Of a stretch of 64,000 bases of DNA, positions 56,450 to 64,000 are shown in pieces. Under the pieces are notes generated by a model. It did not search any database, had not been told where the DNA came from, and worked only from the letters and a program-made list of their open reading frames with translations. The position numbers and the translations under genes were made by a program. The DNA lies in contig NZ_SJPI01000001.1 in the NCBI RefSeq assembly GCF_007859865.1, forward strand, positions 62,001-126,000. The letters are read 5' to 3'. Within the stretch, counting starts at the first letter, position 1. The number at the start of each line of letters is the position of its first letter. The DNA is from Rubripirellula amarantea (GTDB lineage: Bacteria > Planctomycetota > Planctomycetia > Pirellulales > Pirellulaceae).

Positions 56450-56485
56450 GGTGCCCCAATACCACCAGGTGCCCCAATACCACCA
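56450..56485. repeat. Perfect 18-bp tandem repeat
   Basis: GGTGCCCCAATACCACCA occurs head to tail at 56450-56467 and 56468-56485, between the exbB-like stop and the first exbD-like start. The minus strand is open here by chance and encodes GGIGAP units; that is not a gene. Confidence 0.92.
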
Positions 56486-56563
56486 GGTACCTCGGATTCG
56501 AAATCCAAAACAGTGGCACTGTGAAGTGATGCCCACCCCCTTTTCTTTGTTGATTCCAAATTC

Positions 56564-57001
56564 ATGCGCGTCAAAAAAACAAACGTCGATCTAGCTGAAG
56601 GCGACCTAACGCCAATGATTGACATGACGTTTCAGTTGATTGCCTTCTTCATGGTGTTGATCAATTTCGCGCAGACCGAATCCAATGACAAGGTAAAGTT
56701 GCCCAGCAGCCAATTGGTCAAACCGCCAGAGGCACCGTTGGAGTTCCCAATCATCTTGCACGTTGCCCAAGACGGTGCAATCTATTTGGGCGGGGACGAT
56801 TACACGCCAGAGACGCTTCGTTTGGGCCTGGGGCAAGAGATCAGTGTGATTAAGGCCGAAGGCAAATCTGTTTCCGACGCCAACGTTGTTATCCGCGCTC
56901 ATAAAGACGCCGCCGCAGGTGCCGTTCAAGAGGTCATTCGCGTGGCTCAGGAGCAGAAACTCGAAAACTTTGCTCTGCGGGTAAAGGAGGATCGATCATG
57001 A
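56564..57001 (+). CDS. ExbD-like biopolymer transport protein
   Basis: A 145-residue protein with one N-terminal TM helix (MIDMTFQLIAFFMVLINF) preceded by LAEGDLTPMIDM, the ExbD signature with the functional Asp. The periplasmic domain follows (about 60-145, with ending LENFALRVKE). It works with the ExbB-like protein. It is the first of two adjacent ExbD genes, which overlap by 4 nt. Confidence 0.93.
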   Translation: MRVKKTNVDLAEGDLTPMIDMTFQLIAFFMVLINFAQTESNDKVKLPSSQLVKPPEAPLEFPIILHVAQDGAIYLGGDDYTPETLRLGLGQEISVIKAEGKSVSDANVVIRAHKDAAAGAVQEVIRVAQEQKLENFALRVKEDRS

Positions 57002-57474
57002 AGATTCGAGGCGGTAAAGACAAAGAAAAGAACGAGTTGAACATGACGAGCATGATCGACATCGTTTTCTTGCTACTGATCTTCTTTGTGATGACGTTCA
57101 AAATCGTCGAGCAGGAAGGCGACTTCAGCGTGCGAATGCCGCTAGCTGGTGGCGCGGGTGCTGCTGACATCACTGATCTACCGCTCAAATTGCGGTTGCG
57201 AGCCGATGGTGATGGAAAACTAACCGGAATGGCACTCAACGAAATTGACCTAGGCGTTGACTTCGACAAACTACGCGGAAACGTTGTCTCGCTGATCGGC
57301 TCAACGGCACCAGCGGGCGATGACGGCGATGGTCCCGAACTGGAAATCGACACTGATTATCAACTTCGATATCAATATGTAATTGAGGCAATAACGGCAG
57401 TCTCGGGGTACAAAGATGGCGACCAAGTGGTCAAACTGATTGAAAAGATCAAGTTCGCCAAACCCCGACGTTAA
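56998..57474 (+). CDS. ExbD-like biopolymer transport protein (second copy)
   Basis: A 158-residue protein with the ExbD signature LNMTSMIDIVFLLLIFFVMTFKIVEQ (Asp in the TM helix) and a periplasmic domain. The sequence differs clearly from the first ExbD gene, so this is not a recent duplicate. Two unlike ExbD genes beside one ExbB are common in planctomycetes. Its 3' end overlaps an in-frame start of the downstream amidotransferase gene by 35 nt if that starts at 57440. Confidence 0.93.
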   Translation: MKIRGGKDKEKNELNMTSMIDIVFLLLIFFVMTFKIVEQEGDFSVRMPLAGGAGAADITDLPLKLRLRADGDGKLTGMALNEIDLGVDFDKLRGNVVSLIGSTAPAGDDGDGPELEIDTDYQLRYQYVIEAITAVSGYKDGDQVVKLIEKIKFAKPRR

Positions 57475-58141
57475 AGGCCGGTGGCTGTATACCGCCGCGT
57501 TTCCTCAGTTGATTCTTCTACTCGATAATTACGATTCGTTCGTTCACAACCTAGCTCGCTACTTCCGCTGTCTTGGCGTAGCGACCCAGGTCGTTCGCAG
57601 CGATCAAATCGATGTCGAGGGATGTCGCCGTTTGAACCCCGACGCCATCGTCATTTCTCCTGGGCCGAAACGGCCCGAAGATGCTGGTTGCAGCATCGAT
57701 GTGATTCGGCACTTCGACTCGGCGGTTCCAATCCTTGGTGTTTGTTTGGGGCATCAGGCCATCGGGTTAGCAATGGGCGGACGAATCATCGAGGTTCCTC
57801 CGATGCACGGGATCGCGAGCTTGGTGACTCACAACACAGAAGGTTTGTTTGCGGGCTGCTCAAACCCAACCCAAGTGGGACGCTACCATTCGCTCGCGAT
57901 TGATCCGACAAGTGTGCCGGATTGCCTTCAAGTTACCGCAACAAGCGACGACGGGATCATTATGGCCGTGCGGCATCGCCAACGCCCGTTACTTGGAGTT
58001 CAATTTCATCCCGAGTCAATTTTGTCGGAAGACGGCGCAAGGTTGTTGGAAAACTTTGCCAACATGAGCCGTTGCCGTGTAACCAACCCCATCGATCTAA
58101 ACGCGGCAAGACTATCGTTCTCTCGGCAGGAAACCGCATGA
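57440..58141 (+). CDS. Glutamine amidotransferase of the PabA/TrpG type
   Basis: Residues from a start at 57440 to 58141 total 233; the first 23 do not match the family, so a TTG at 57509 (LILLLDNYDSFVHNL) may be the true start, giving 210 residues. The catalytic Cys is in ILGVCLGHQAIGL and the His-Glu pair is in QFHPESIL, both exact class I GATase motifs. The enzyme supplies ammonia to either anthranilate or aminodeoxychorismate synthase; sequence alone cannot separate them. Its 4-nt overlap with DUF447 and the following beta-RFAP synthase favour the pABA role. Confidence 0.88.
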   Translation: MKRSSSPNPDVKGRWLYTAAFPQLILLLDNYDSFVHNLARYFRCLGVATQVVRSDQIDVEGCRRLNPDAIVISPGPKRPEDAGCSIDVIRHFDSAVPILGVCLGHQAIGLAMGGRIIEVPPMHGIASLVTHNTEGLFAGCSNPTQVGRYHSLAIDPTSVPDCLQVTATSDDGIIMAVRHRQRPLLGVQFHPESILSEDGARLLENFANMSRCRVTNPIDLNAARLSFSRQETA

Positions 58142-58725
58142 TATTGGAATCGATCGTTACCAGTTTGAATAACGATGGCGTCGTCAACGTTGCTCCGATG
58201 GGTCCGACCGTCGACGAAGCGTTCACCCAAATCACGCTGCGTCCGTTTAAGAGTTCACGGACTTACCAAAATTTGATTCAGCAGCGTAAAGCCGTTGTTC
58301 ACGTGACCGACAACGTGATGCTGTTCGCAAAAGCCGCCGTGGATGCATTGACTGTTGAAGAGATGCAGTCACTCGTCCAGCCGCTCGAAACAACTGGACT
58401 GTTCCGACTACGGGATTGTCACCGCTATTTCGTCGTCGACATTGACACGATTGCAGAAGACAATCTCCGAGCGACATTAAAGTGCCGGATTGTGGATTCG
58501 GGTGTAGTTCGTCCATTTTTCGGCTTCAACCGCGCCAAACATGCGGTAATCGAAGCTGCGATTCTGGCAACGCGAACTCATTTGATCGCCGCGGACGAAC
58601 TCCAAGACCAGCTCTCTCGCCTGCGTCCACTGGTCGACAAAACCGCGGGTTCTGACGAACATGCCGCTTTTGAATTTCTTGTGCAAACCATTAATGAGCG
58701 ACTTGCCGCCAACCACTGCAACTAA
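58138..58725 (+). CDS. DUF447 family protein
   Basis: A 195-residue protein that starts at the ATG overlapping the stop of the amidotransferase gene (ATGA, 58138-58141). The sequence (VTSLNNDGVVNVAPMGPTV, ITLRPFKSSRTYQNL) matches DUF447, a split-barrel, flavin-reductase-like family. DUF447 proteins co-occur with tetrahydromethanopterin (H4MPT) genes in archaea, methylotrophs and planctomycetes. Function in that pathway is not known in detail. The 3' end overlaps the next gene start. Confidence 0.88.
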   Translation: MILESIVTSLNNDGVVNVAPMGPTVDEAFTQITLRPFKSSRTYQNLIQQRKAVVHVTDNVMLFAKAAVDALTVEEMQSLVQPLETTGLFRLRDCHRYFVVDIDTIAEDNLRATLKCRIVDSGVVRPFFGFNRAKHAVIEAAILATRTHLIAADELQDQLSRLRPLVDKTAGSDEHAAFEFLVQTINERLAANHCN

Positions 58726-59656
58726 ATCGCCTCTGCGTCCTATCCAAATCGTGACTGGTTCAAGGCTTCACTTTGGATTGCTGCGAGCGTCATCGCCCTT
58801 TGGGGGAGTCGGTGTGATGATCGATACTCCGCAAACAAAGGTCACCGTGTCGCCGGCTGAATCCTGGAGCATCGACACGCAGTTTTCTTCCCGAGCCGTC
58901 CCCATCGCGCAGCGAGTAGCGAGAATTGCCGGATCCAAGGACTTGCCCAATTGTCGAGTTACCGTCCAGAACGACACATCCCGGAAACACCAAGGACTGG
59001 GCAGTGGTACCCAACTTAGCCTGTCGATCGCCGAAGGGCTTTGCCAATTTGCCAATCTAGATGTCAGTCAGGAGCAACTCGCCGTTCAAATCGCTGACCG
59101 AGGAAAGCGATCCGCAGTCGGTGTGCATGGATACTTCCAAGGCGGCCTGATCCATGAGGAACCGACCGACGGTCGTTCGCTCAATCCAGTGGTAAACCGC
59201 ATTCCGCTTCCCCCGCAGTGGCGCGTCGCCTTTTATCTGCCCCCGACTCCCAATGATCCCGTTAGCGGAACCATCGAGAGCGATATGTTTGCCAAGTTGC
59301 CGGACGCTGACGAGCGACACATTTGCGAGTTGCAAAATTGTTTATCGCAGAATCTGATTCCATCAGCATCTCGCGGTGACTTCGAAGGGTTTACAACCGC
59401 CGTGACGACCTACAACCGGTTAAGTGGAATGCTATTCGCCGAAGTCCAAGGCGGTGCCTACAACGGTGAAAACGTTACCACGCTTGTAAAAAAACTACAG
59501 CAACATGGTGCTGTAGGAGTGGGGCAAAGCAGTTGGGGGCCAGGAGTGTTTGCGTGGTTTGAATCAGCAGCTTCGTTGACCGATTTCCATCTCGACATCG
59601 ATTCGGAACTGCGGCCTTCTTTTGTGGCAAGCGTCATGAACCAGGGTCGACACTAG
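58694..59656 (+). CDS. Beta-ribofuranosylaminobenzene 5'-phosphate synthase (H4MPT biosynthesis)
   Basis: About 320 residues from the ATG at 58694 (MSDLPPTTATK); an upstream ATG at 58661 is also in frame. It is a GHMP-family enzyme: VTGSRLHFGLL at the start, the Gly/Ser-rich loop QGLGSGTQLSLSIAEGL near residue 100, and a C-terminal GVGQSSWGPGVFAW. The enzyme condenses para-aminobenzoate with phosphoribosyl pyrophosphate, releasing CO2, the committing step of tetrahydromethanopterin synthesis. The overlap with DUF447 and the amidotransferase upstream make a small cofactor operon. Its last 23 nt overlap the convergent permease gene. Confidence 0.9.
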   Translation: MSDLPPTTATKSPLRPIQIVTGSRLHFGLLRASSPFGGVGVMIDTPQTKVTVSPAESWSIDTQFSSRAVPIAQRVARIAGSKDLPNCRVTVQNDTSRKHQGLGSGTQLSLSIAEGLCQFANLDVSQEQLAVQIADRGKRSAVGVHGYFQGGLIHEEPTDGRSLNPVVNRIPLPPQWRVAFYLPPTPNDPVSGTIESDMFAKLPDADERHICELQNCLSQNLIPSASRGDFEGFTTAVTTYNRLSGMLFAEVQGGAYNGENVTTLVKKLQQHGAVGVGQSSWGPGVFAWFESAASLTDFHLDIDSELRPSFVASVMNQGRH

Positions 59657-61289
59657 GAACCCATCGCGACCACCCGAAGAGCACCGCTGCCGACGCTAGG
59701 TAGGCAAAGAAGAATTCAAAAACAGCAGGGCGATACTCGGCGCTCAGCACAATATCGCCCCATCCTTCGGGCCCTATCGGCAGAAACAACCGACTGCCAT
59801 CCAGCGGAGAATGCATCGCCCCAACGATCGTAAAAGCAGCAGCCAATAGGAACACTTTGGCCGCGACGTCTAACTTTCGATCGATCGCGGACGCCAGTGC
59901 CCACGACCAAAGCAAACTGGTCAGGATGAAGCCACTGCTAAGCATATTGATTGTACTTAGATTCCCCATTAGCAAACCATCCGCAAGCGTAGTGGCCGAT
60001 AGCCCTGCGTCCCGAAGTGCTTGGTCGTTAAAAATTCGATTGGGGATATTGATGGCTAAGAATGCCAGCGCCGGCAAACAAGCAATCGCCACCGCGGCGT
60101 AGTGGCGCCGAGGGGTTGCAATGAAACTTTGCGCCGTGATTTCCAGGCCAACGAAAACCAAAATGGGATACACCGCAGGCGCCGGGATGTAAGCGTTCAA
60201 GTAGGCAAAGTACCCGACTAGCCCTGCGGATCCGACTACAAGAGCGGTCGCTAATGTGTAGCCCGCACGGCCTCCCATCGCCTTATAAGCAGGATGTCCG
60301 ATGTAAGGTGTTGTTTGGATCACGCCGCCAGATAACCCCGCAATCAACGTTGCGAATCCTTCAATGCCGATCACCGTTCGAGTGTCGTACGCGTCGCCCG
60401 CCGAAGCAGCACTTTCTGTGCAATCAATGCCTCCAACAACCGTAGCGATCGCAAACGGCATCGCAATGGGGAGGTAAGGCAGCGCATCGCTAAAATGGCT
60501 CAGCCAACCAAACTGCCATGCTTCCAGCCATCGTGTGGGAAACCACTCAACGACCAGAGGTTCAGGGAAATGATAGGCATTACCTGGAACAGCACACATC
60601 AAGTAGTAAACGGTTCCCGAGACAATTAACGCACCCAAGGTTCCCGGAACGTTGCCCGGCAACGGAACCCTTGCGATCAAGGTCGTTAAAACGATTACGA
60701 GTGCGAGCATGCCTGGCAACGGATGTCCCAGGATTTCCGTTAGTGGCAAAAAGCTAATCAGCACGAGCGCGATCGCGGCAAGCGATCCGAGTAACCCGGC
60801 ACGCGGAATGATGGTTCGCACCCACTCGGTGAATGGCGCGAGTGCAAACTTCAGCAGCCCGGTTAATACAATGCACCAGATTCCAATGTGCCACGTACGG
60901 TAGGCAGCTTCGATATCTTCAAGGCCCATTGCCTGGCCTTGCTTGAACGATGCCCCAAGGACGAGTGCGGTGATCCCGAAGGTCGATGGGGTATCTAAGC
61001 CCAACGGCATCGCGGTGACTTCCTGATTGCCGGTTTGCTTTGCTAGGCGAAAGGCCAAGTAGAAAAACATCAGGTCGCCGACGAGCACTCCCAAGGCTGT
61101 TCCGGGGACCATCGCCGACACCGCAAACTCGATCGGAAAGCCGAATCCAAACGTCAGGATGCCGACCATCAGAATCAGGCCCGCGATGTTATCGAGCATC
61201 AATCCAAAGAAGGCATTGATGTCACCCGTCTGACACCAACGGTACGCGCCCGGTTTAAACGAATCCGATGGTTGAGCTGGATTAGCCAA
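59634..61289 (-). CDS. NCS2/AzgA-like permease
   Basis: A 551-residue integral membrane protein with about 12-14 hydrophobic helices. NCS2 features include the N-terminal GDINAFFGLMLDNIAGLILMVG, GTALGVLVGDLMFFYLAFRLA, and a central VVGGIDCTESAASAGDAYDTRTV region that aligns with the NCS2 and AzgA families of nucleobase transporters. The usual NCS2 Q/E/N signatures are not clearly visible, so the substrate is unsure. Length exceeds typical NCS2 (about 450). The gene has its own promoter space (about 320 bp) shared with the sigma factor. Confidence 0.8.
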   Translation of the reverse strand: MANPAQPSDSFKPGAYRWCQTGDINAFFGLMLDNIAGLILMVGILTFGFGFPIEFAVSAMVPGTALGVLVGDLMFFYLAFRLAKQTGNQEVTAMPLGLDTPSTFGITALVLGASFKQGQAMGLEDIEAAYRTWHIGIWCIVLTGLLKFALAPFTEWVRTIIPRAGLLGSLAAIALVLISFLPLTEILGHPLPGMLALVIVLTTLIARVPLPGNVPGTLGALIVSGTVYYLMCAVPGNAYHFPEPLVVEWFPTRWLEAWQFGWLSHFSDALPYLPIAMPFAIATVVGGIDCTESAASAGDAYDTRTVIGIEGFATLIAGLSGGVIQTTPYIGHPAYKAMGGRAGYTLATALVVGSAGLVGYFAYLNAYIPAPAVYPILVFVGLEITAQSFIATPRRHYAAVAIACLPALAFLAINIPNRIFNDQALRDAGLSATTLADGLLMGNLSTINMLSSGFILTSLLWSWALASAIDRKLDVAAKVFLLAAAFTIVGAMHSPLDGSRLFLPIGPEGWGDIVLSAEYRPAVFEFFFAYLASAAVLFGWSRWVPSVDPGS

Positions 61290-61610
61290 AATGAAACTCG
61301 TGTTTGAGGCGTTGGACTAGTCCGCGACGCAGTTGCTTTAGTGGCACCGGCGGTTGTAGCCCTCCTTTCCCCATAGCTCCATACGGCTCTAGTGAGGGGA
61401 TTGGCATCCATATTTAGCCAAAGACGTTTTGACGAATTGTTAATTTCTGGGATACTGGAAGCTCAGGACACAGGAATTGACTTTAGAGGAAGATAATTCT
61501 CCTCTGATACGACTTACGCGTGCGTTTATCTCGCGTTTTTACGCGTCCTAGCTTATCTCTTTCTTTTCAACTCATTTCTAAATTTACTTCCGCTTGCCTC
61601 CAAACTTCTC
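61290..61610. promoter_or_regulatory. Divergent promoter region with two inverted repeats
   Basis: A 321-bp gap between the divergent permease and ECF sigma genes. AGAGGA (61485-61490) and TCCTCT (61500-61505) form an imperfect palindrome. CGCGT-TTTT-ACGCG (61532-61545) is a perfect 5-bp hairpin. TTGACT lies at 61477-61482 but no -10 box at a fitting distance follows. The rest shows no obvious signal. Confidence 0.35.
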
Positions 61611-62255
61611 ATGAATGCGATCCAAACGGCAGCCTCCACTGCGAATTTGCAAAGCGACCTCAGCGATGAAAGCCTGATGATCCAGTATCGCGAATCTGGT
61701 GACCGAGCGATTTATGGGGTTTTGATGAGTCGCTATGAAAGAGAGATCTACAGCTACCTGCGACGCTACATTGGGGACGCGGAATTGGCTGAAGATGCTT
61801 TTCAAGGGACCTTTTTGCAGATTCACTTGAAGTGCCAGCAGTTTGATTGCTCTCGCCGGTTCCGCCCTTGGCTTTACGCGATTGCGACGAACCAGGCAAT
61901 TGACATCCAACGCCGAAATAAACGGCATCGCATGGTCAGCCTCGACCGAACCTCTAAGGGCGAGCAGGATGATCGAAGCGGAAACTGGTCTGAAAAGCTG
62001 GTCGGCGATTGCCCAGACCCTCTCGACGTGGCCGCTGAACACGAAGACAGTCGTTGGGTTCACGATTCGGTGGACACGCTCGGCGAATCGCTCAAACAAG
62101 TCGTTCACTTGGTCTACTACCAGGGAATGAAGTACCGCGAAGCTGCCGAAACGCTGGGGATTCCTGTCGGAACGGTGAAAAGCCGATTGCACGCTGCAGT
62201 GGGCCGATTGGGTCTGATGTGGGAAGAATCGCACGATTCGGGCGATTCTCAATAG
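61611..62255 (+). CDS. ECF-family sigma factor
   Basis: A 214-residue RNA polymerase sigma factor. Region 2 covers about residues 32-105 (MSRYEREIYSYLRRYIGDAELAEDAF and RPWLYAIATNQAIDIQRR), and region 4 lies at about 160-205 (VYYQGMKYREAAETLGIPVGTVKSRLH). A linker of about 55 residues with many Asp/Glu separates them. The gene 249 nt downstream encodes a probable membrane-bound anti-sigma partner. The start at 61611 fits the family, with a tail of about 20 residues before region 2. Confidence 0.95.
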   Translation: MNAIQTAASTANLQSDLSDESLMIQYRESGDRAIYGVLMSRYEREIYSYLRRYIGDAELAEDAFQGTFLQIHLKCQQFDCSRRFRPWLYAIATNQAIDIQRRNKRHRMVSLDRTSKGEQDDRSGNWSEKLVGDCPDPLDVAAEHEDSRWVHDSVDTLGESLKQVVHLVYYQGMKYREAAETLGIPVGTVKSRLHAAVGRLGLMWEESHDSGDSQ

Positions 62256-62503
62256 CCTTCCGCTCGATCGGACCTGCGACTTTTGGCAGCACGGCCATCA
62301 GACGCTTTCTGCTCAAAACGATCGTATGCGTAGCTATAGTGAAGATATTCATATTATTCACTGGGGCTCTTTAGATTCGGATCGCCAATTCGAACCGCCC
62401 GCAGAGCTCTCGCGTAAGTATTGGTAGTCATCAATTCCTGATGATATCTACGGCGTGAGTTTTCTCGTCCGTCGACCCATGTGCCATTTGACCCTGTCCA
62501 GCC

Positions 62504-63673
62504 ATGCACGAAGATCTTCTCGGATATCTGCTAGGGGCCCTCGAGCCTCATGAGATGGAACGTGTTGAGGCATGGCTGAAGGAGGATGCCGAAGCGAGAC
62601 GGCAACTGGTTGAAATCGAGCGGTCGCTGCGTAAGCTTGAAGATCACACCGAGCCTATCGAGCCAGCCCCAAGCGATTTGGTCCAGCGAACGCTTGATGC
62701 ATTGCCACCGATGCCAGTGGCTGACGATACCGCCGACGATGAAGTTCATTCGCTCGACGAATTCTGGTTTGATCCCGATCAAGTCAACCAAACCCCTCAG
62801 GGCCACGTGACACCCTCGTCGAACTCTGGGAACTGGTCGGGTGCCGGGAACTCACTGGGCTCGGATAATTCATCTGGTGGGAACTACTCGACGTTCCACC
62901 CCATGACGCCCGAGCATCGTGTTCCACGCAACCGGTCGATGCACTGGATCGACGTGGCCGCGTTATCGATGGCGGCGGCGGTTCTGCTGGCACTCTTGAT
63001 TCCGGCGATCCTTCAAGATCGCTTCGAAGCTCGTCGGGTCGCATGCCACGAACAACTGCGAAACATCGGCGTGGCCATCACTCAATTTGTCGTTCAAAGT
63101 GAACAGTCACGCTTGCCTGCGGTCGCCGAGAAAGGTCCCGAAGCATTCGCGGGTGTTTACGCAGTCCGACTGGCCGACGCGGGACTGCTGCCTGATCCTG
63201 CGGTCCGATGGTGTCCGTCGCTCGATGCACCTGGAAGTAAGGACTATCGTTTTGCCGAGATCAACGAATTGCCTTCGGTGAATGAACTTCGCGAAGCCCC
63301 CGTCGATCAGTTGCGTATGTTTCAGGAATACGCTGGCGGTCACTATGCTTACACGCTCGGTGTGATCGACAAAGATAAGTTTGCTCCACCACGGTTTGAA
63401 TCTCGCGCCTCGTTCGCGGTCCTTTCGGATGCCCCACTTGCAGGTAACCCAACCGAAGCAAACTTCAGTGAGTCGATTGGACATGGTGGGACAGGAATCA
63501 ACGTGCTTTACGAAGACGGCCGCGTCGATTTTGTATCGCTTGCTTCGCTTCGCTCGATGCCAGATCACCCGCTGTTTAATCACCATGGTGAAGTCGAAGC
63601 CGGTGTCAACGTTGACGACGCCTCGCTCGCCCCAAGTTGGCGTCCTCCGTTTGTCGAAGTTCGCCAGCGATAA
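62504..63673 (+). CDS. Probable anti-sigma factor with DUF1559-like outer domain
   Basis: A 389-residue membrane protein. The N-terminal cytoplasmic part (1-50; GYLLGALEPHEMERVEAWLKED) matches the start of anti-sigma factors of the RskA type. A Ser/Asn/Gly-rich linker (about 100-130) and one TM helix (149-170) follow. The outer domain (175-375) begins CHEQLRNIGVAITQFV, like the start of DUF1559 proteins, and ends with GHGGTGINVLYEDGRVDFVSL, the DUF1559 H-x9-DG motif. Fusion of an anti-sigma head to a DUF1559-like sensor is unusual. It starts 249 nt after the sigma gene and probably regulates it. Confidence 0.75.
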   Translation: MHEDLLGYLLGALEPHEMERVEAWLKEDAEARRQLVEIERSLRKLEDHTEPIEPAPSDLVQRTLDALPPMPVADDTADDEVHSLDEFWFDPDQVNQTPQGHVTPSSNSGNWSGAGNSLGSDNSSGGNYSTFHPMTPEHRVPRNRSMHWIDVAALSMAAAVLLALLIPAILQDRFEARRVACHEQLRNIGVAITQFVVQSEQSRLPAVAEKGPEAFAGVYAVRLADAGLLPDPAVRWCPSLDAPGSKDYRFAEINELPSVNELREAPVDQLRMFQEYAGGHYAYTLGVIDKDKFAPPRFESRASFAVLSDAPLAGNPTEANFSESIGHGGTGINVLYEDGRVDFVSLASLRSMPDHPLFNHHGEVEAGVNVDDASLAPSWRPPFVEVRQR

Positions 63674-63719
63674 CTTGTCTTAGTTATCGGTGCTGTACGA
63701 GCGAAGTGTGGTTACCGAT

Positions 63720-64000
63720 TCAAGCCGCTTTGTTTTCTGGCAAGGCTGACTTCAATACTTGCTCGCTGGCAAGTGTGCAAAGCGCCTTCACGGTCAATTG
63801 CGGATTGATTTCACATCCCTGCGGAAACAACGATGCGTCGGCGATCGTCATGTTCTGAATGGATTCGCCGCAATCCGTTTTCAAGCGGAAGGTCGTCGTG
63901 TCAACGACGTCACCCAGACATGCCCCACCTTGCGGGTGCGTGGTTAGCAAGTTGACGAACGCGGGACCTCGCTTGCGGATTTCGCAAAGTGCCCACTCAA
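63720..64000 (-). CDS. GMC-type oxidoreductase, C-terminal end (partial)
   Basis: An open frame runs on the minus strand from the window edge to a stop at 63720 and gives 93 residues. The text TTHPQGGACLGDVVDT and IADASLFPQGCEINPQLTVKAL matches the C-terminal region of GMC oxidoreductases (HPxGG and the conserved N-P motif that holds the active-site His/Asn). Such FAD enzymes oxidise alcohols, sugars or cholesterol. The gene is convergent with the anti-sigma gene. The N-terminus with the FAD-binding fold is beyond the window, so subfamily cannot be judged. Confidence 0.85.
   Translation of the reverse strand, partial: EWALCEIRKRGPAFVNLLTTHPQGGACLGDVVDTTTFRLKTDCGESIQNMTIADASLFPQGCEINPQLTVKALCTLASEQVLKSALPENKAA

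Noticed and set aside
56434-56625. 63-codon minus-strand frame with GGIGAP repeats
   Set aside because: It comes from the 18-bp tandem repeat and overlaps the exbD start; no ribosome site or homologue pattern.

Overview
The window looks like chromosomal DNA of a planctomycete, most likely of the Pirellulaceae (Rhodopirellula-like). The evidence is two DUF1549/DUF1553 + DUF1501 pairs (one with a planctomycete-type PSCyt1 haem motif), a CTPSR sulfatase, an ECF sigma factor next to an anti-sigma-like protein with a DUF1559-like C-terminus, tetrahydromethanopterin (H4MPT)-type cofactor genes and an NPYQ-type small membrane protein. I see no rRNA, tRNA, CRISPR array, insertion sequence or phage gene. 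Gene density is high, with many 4-nt stop/start overlaps.

Layout. 1-2984 (minus): RDD protein, SpoIIM-like protein and an unrecognised membrane protein cut by the window edge. 3298-5836 (plus): a divergent Nramp-type transporter and a Gfo/Idh/MocA oxidoreductase. 5962-15922: two DUF1549/DUF1501 pairs flanking a minus-strand sulfatase and small lipoprotein. 16000-17916 (minus): a YagF/YjhG-type sugar-acid dehydratase. 17961-19608: a small membrane protein and a protein kinase with an altered beta-3 lysine. 19630-23137 (minus): an NMT1/THI5-like ABC importer interrupted by a metallophosphoesterase. 23156-30299 (minus): a type II secretion pseudopilus operon in the order G-H-I-J-K-L-M, without secretin, ATPase or inner-membrane platform genes in this window. 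30669-34914: a membrane-anchored coiled-coil protein with MreC-like and BRCT-like regions, a soluble histidine kinase and an EF-P paralogue of the EfpL/YeiP type. 35061-41527 (plus): secreted proteins (large GH-like protein, esterase, beta-helix protein). 41535-47596 (minus): PhyH dioxygenase, a dihydroorotase homologue that has lost its catalytic residues, aspartate carbamoyltransferase, DUF423, response regulator, esterase and malate dehydrogenase. 47865-50698 (minus): two unrecognised membrane proteins. 51192-59656 (plus): two TPR-type proteins, ExbB, two ExbD, then a PabA/TrpG amidotransferase, DUF447 and beta-RFAP synthase. 59634-61289 (minus): NCS2/AzgA-like permease. 61611-63673 (plus): ECF sigma factor and probable anti-sigma factor. 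63720-64000 (minus): C-terminus of a GMC oxidoreductase.

The observations I rate highest are: (1) the dihydroorotase homologue has lost essentially every metal-binding and catalytic signature but overlaps pyrB by 4 nt, like the inactive PyrC' partner of Pseudomonas ATCase; (2) an operon that joins an amidotransferase able to feed para-aminobenzoate synthesis to DUF447 and beta-RFAP synthase, the para-aminobenzoate-consuming step of H4MPT biosynthesis; (3) a TM/coiled-coil/MreC-like/BRCT-like protein beside a pseudopilus operon; (4) a probable anti-sigma factor whose outer domain resembles DUF1559; (5) an Nramp relative without the canonical metal ligands; (6) a fused PilO-Ig-PilP-like secretion protein and its GspL-like partner, both with acidic Ser/Asp tails. 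Several gaps between genes carry exact 16-18 bp tandem duplications. All family calls are from reading the sequence; no database search was run.
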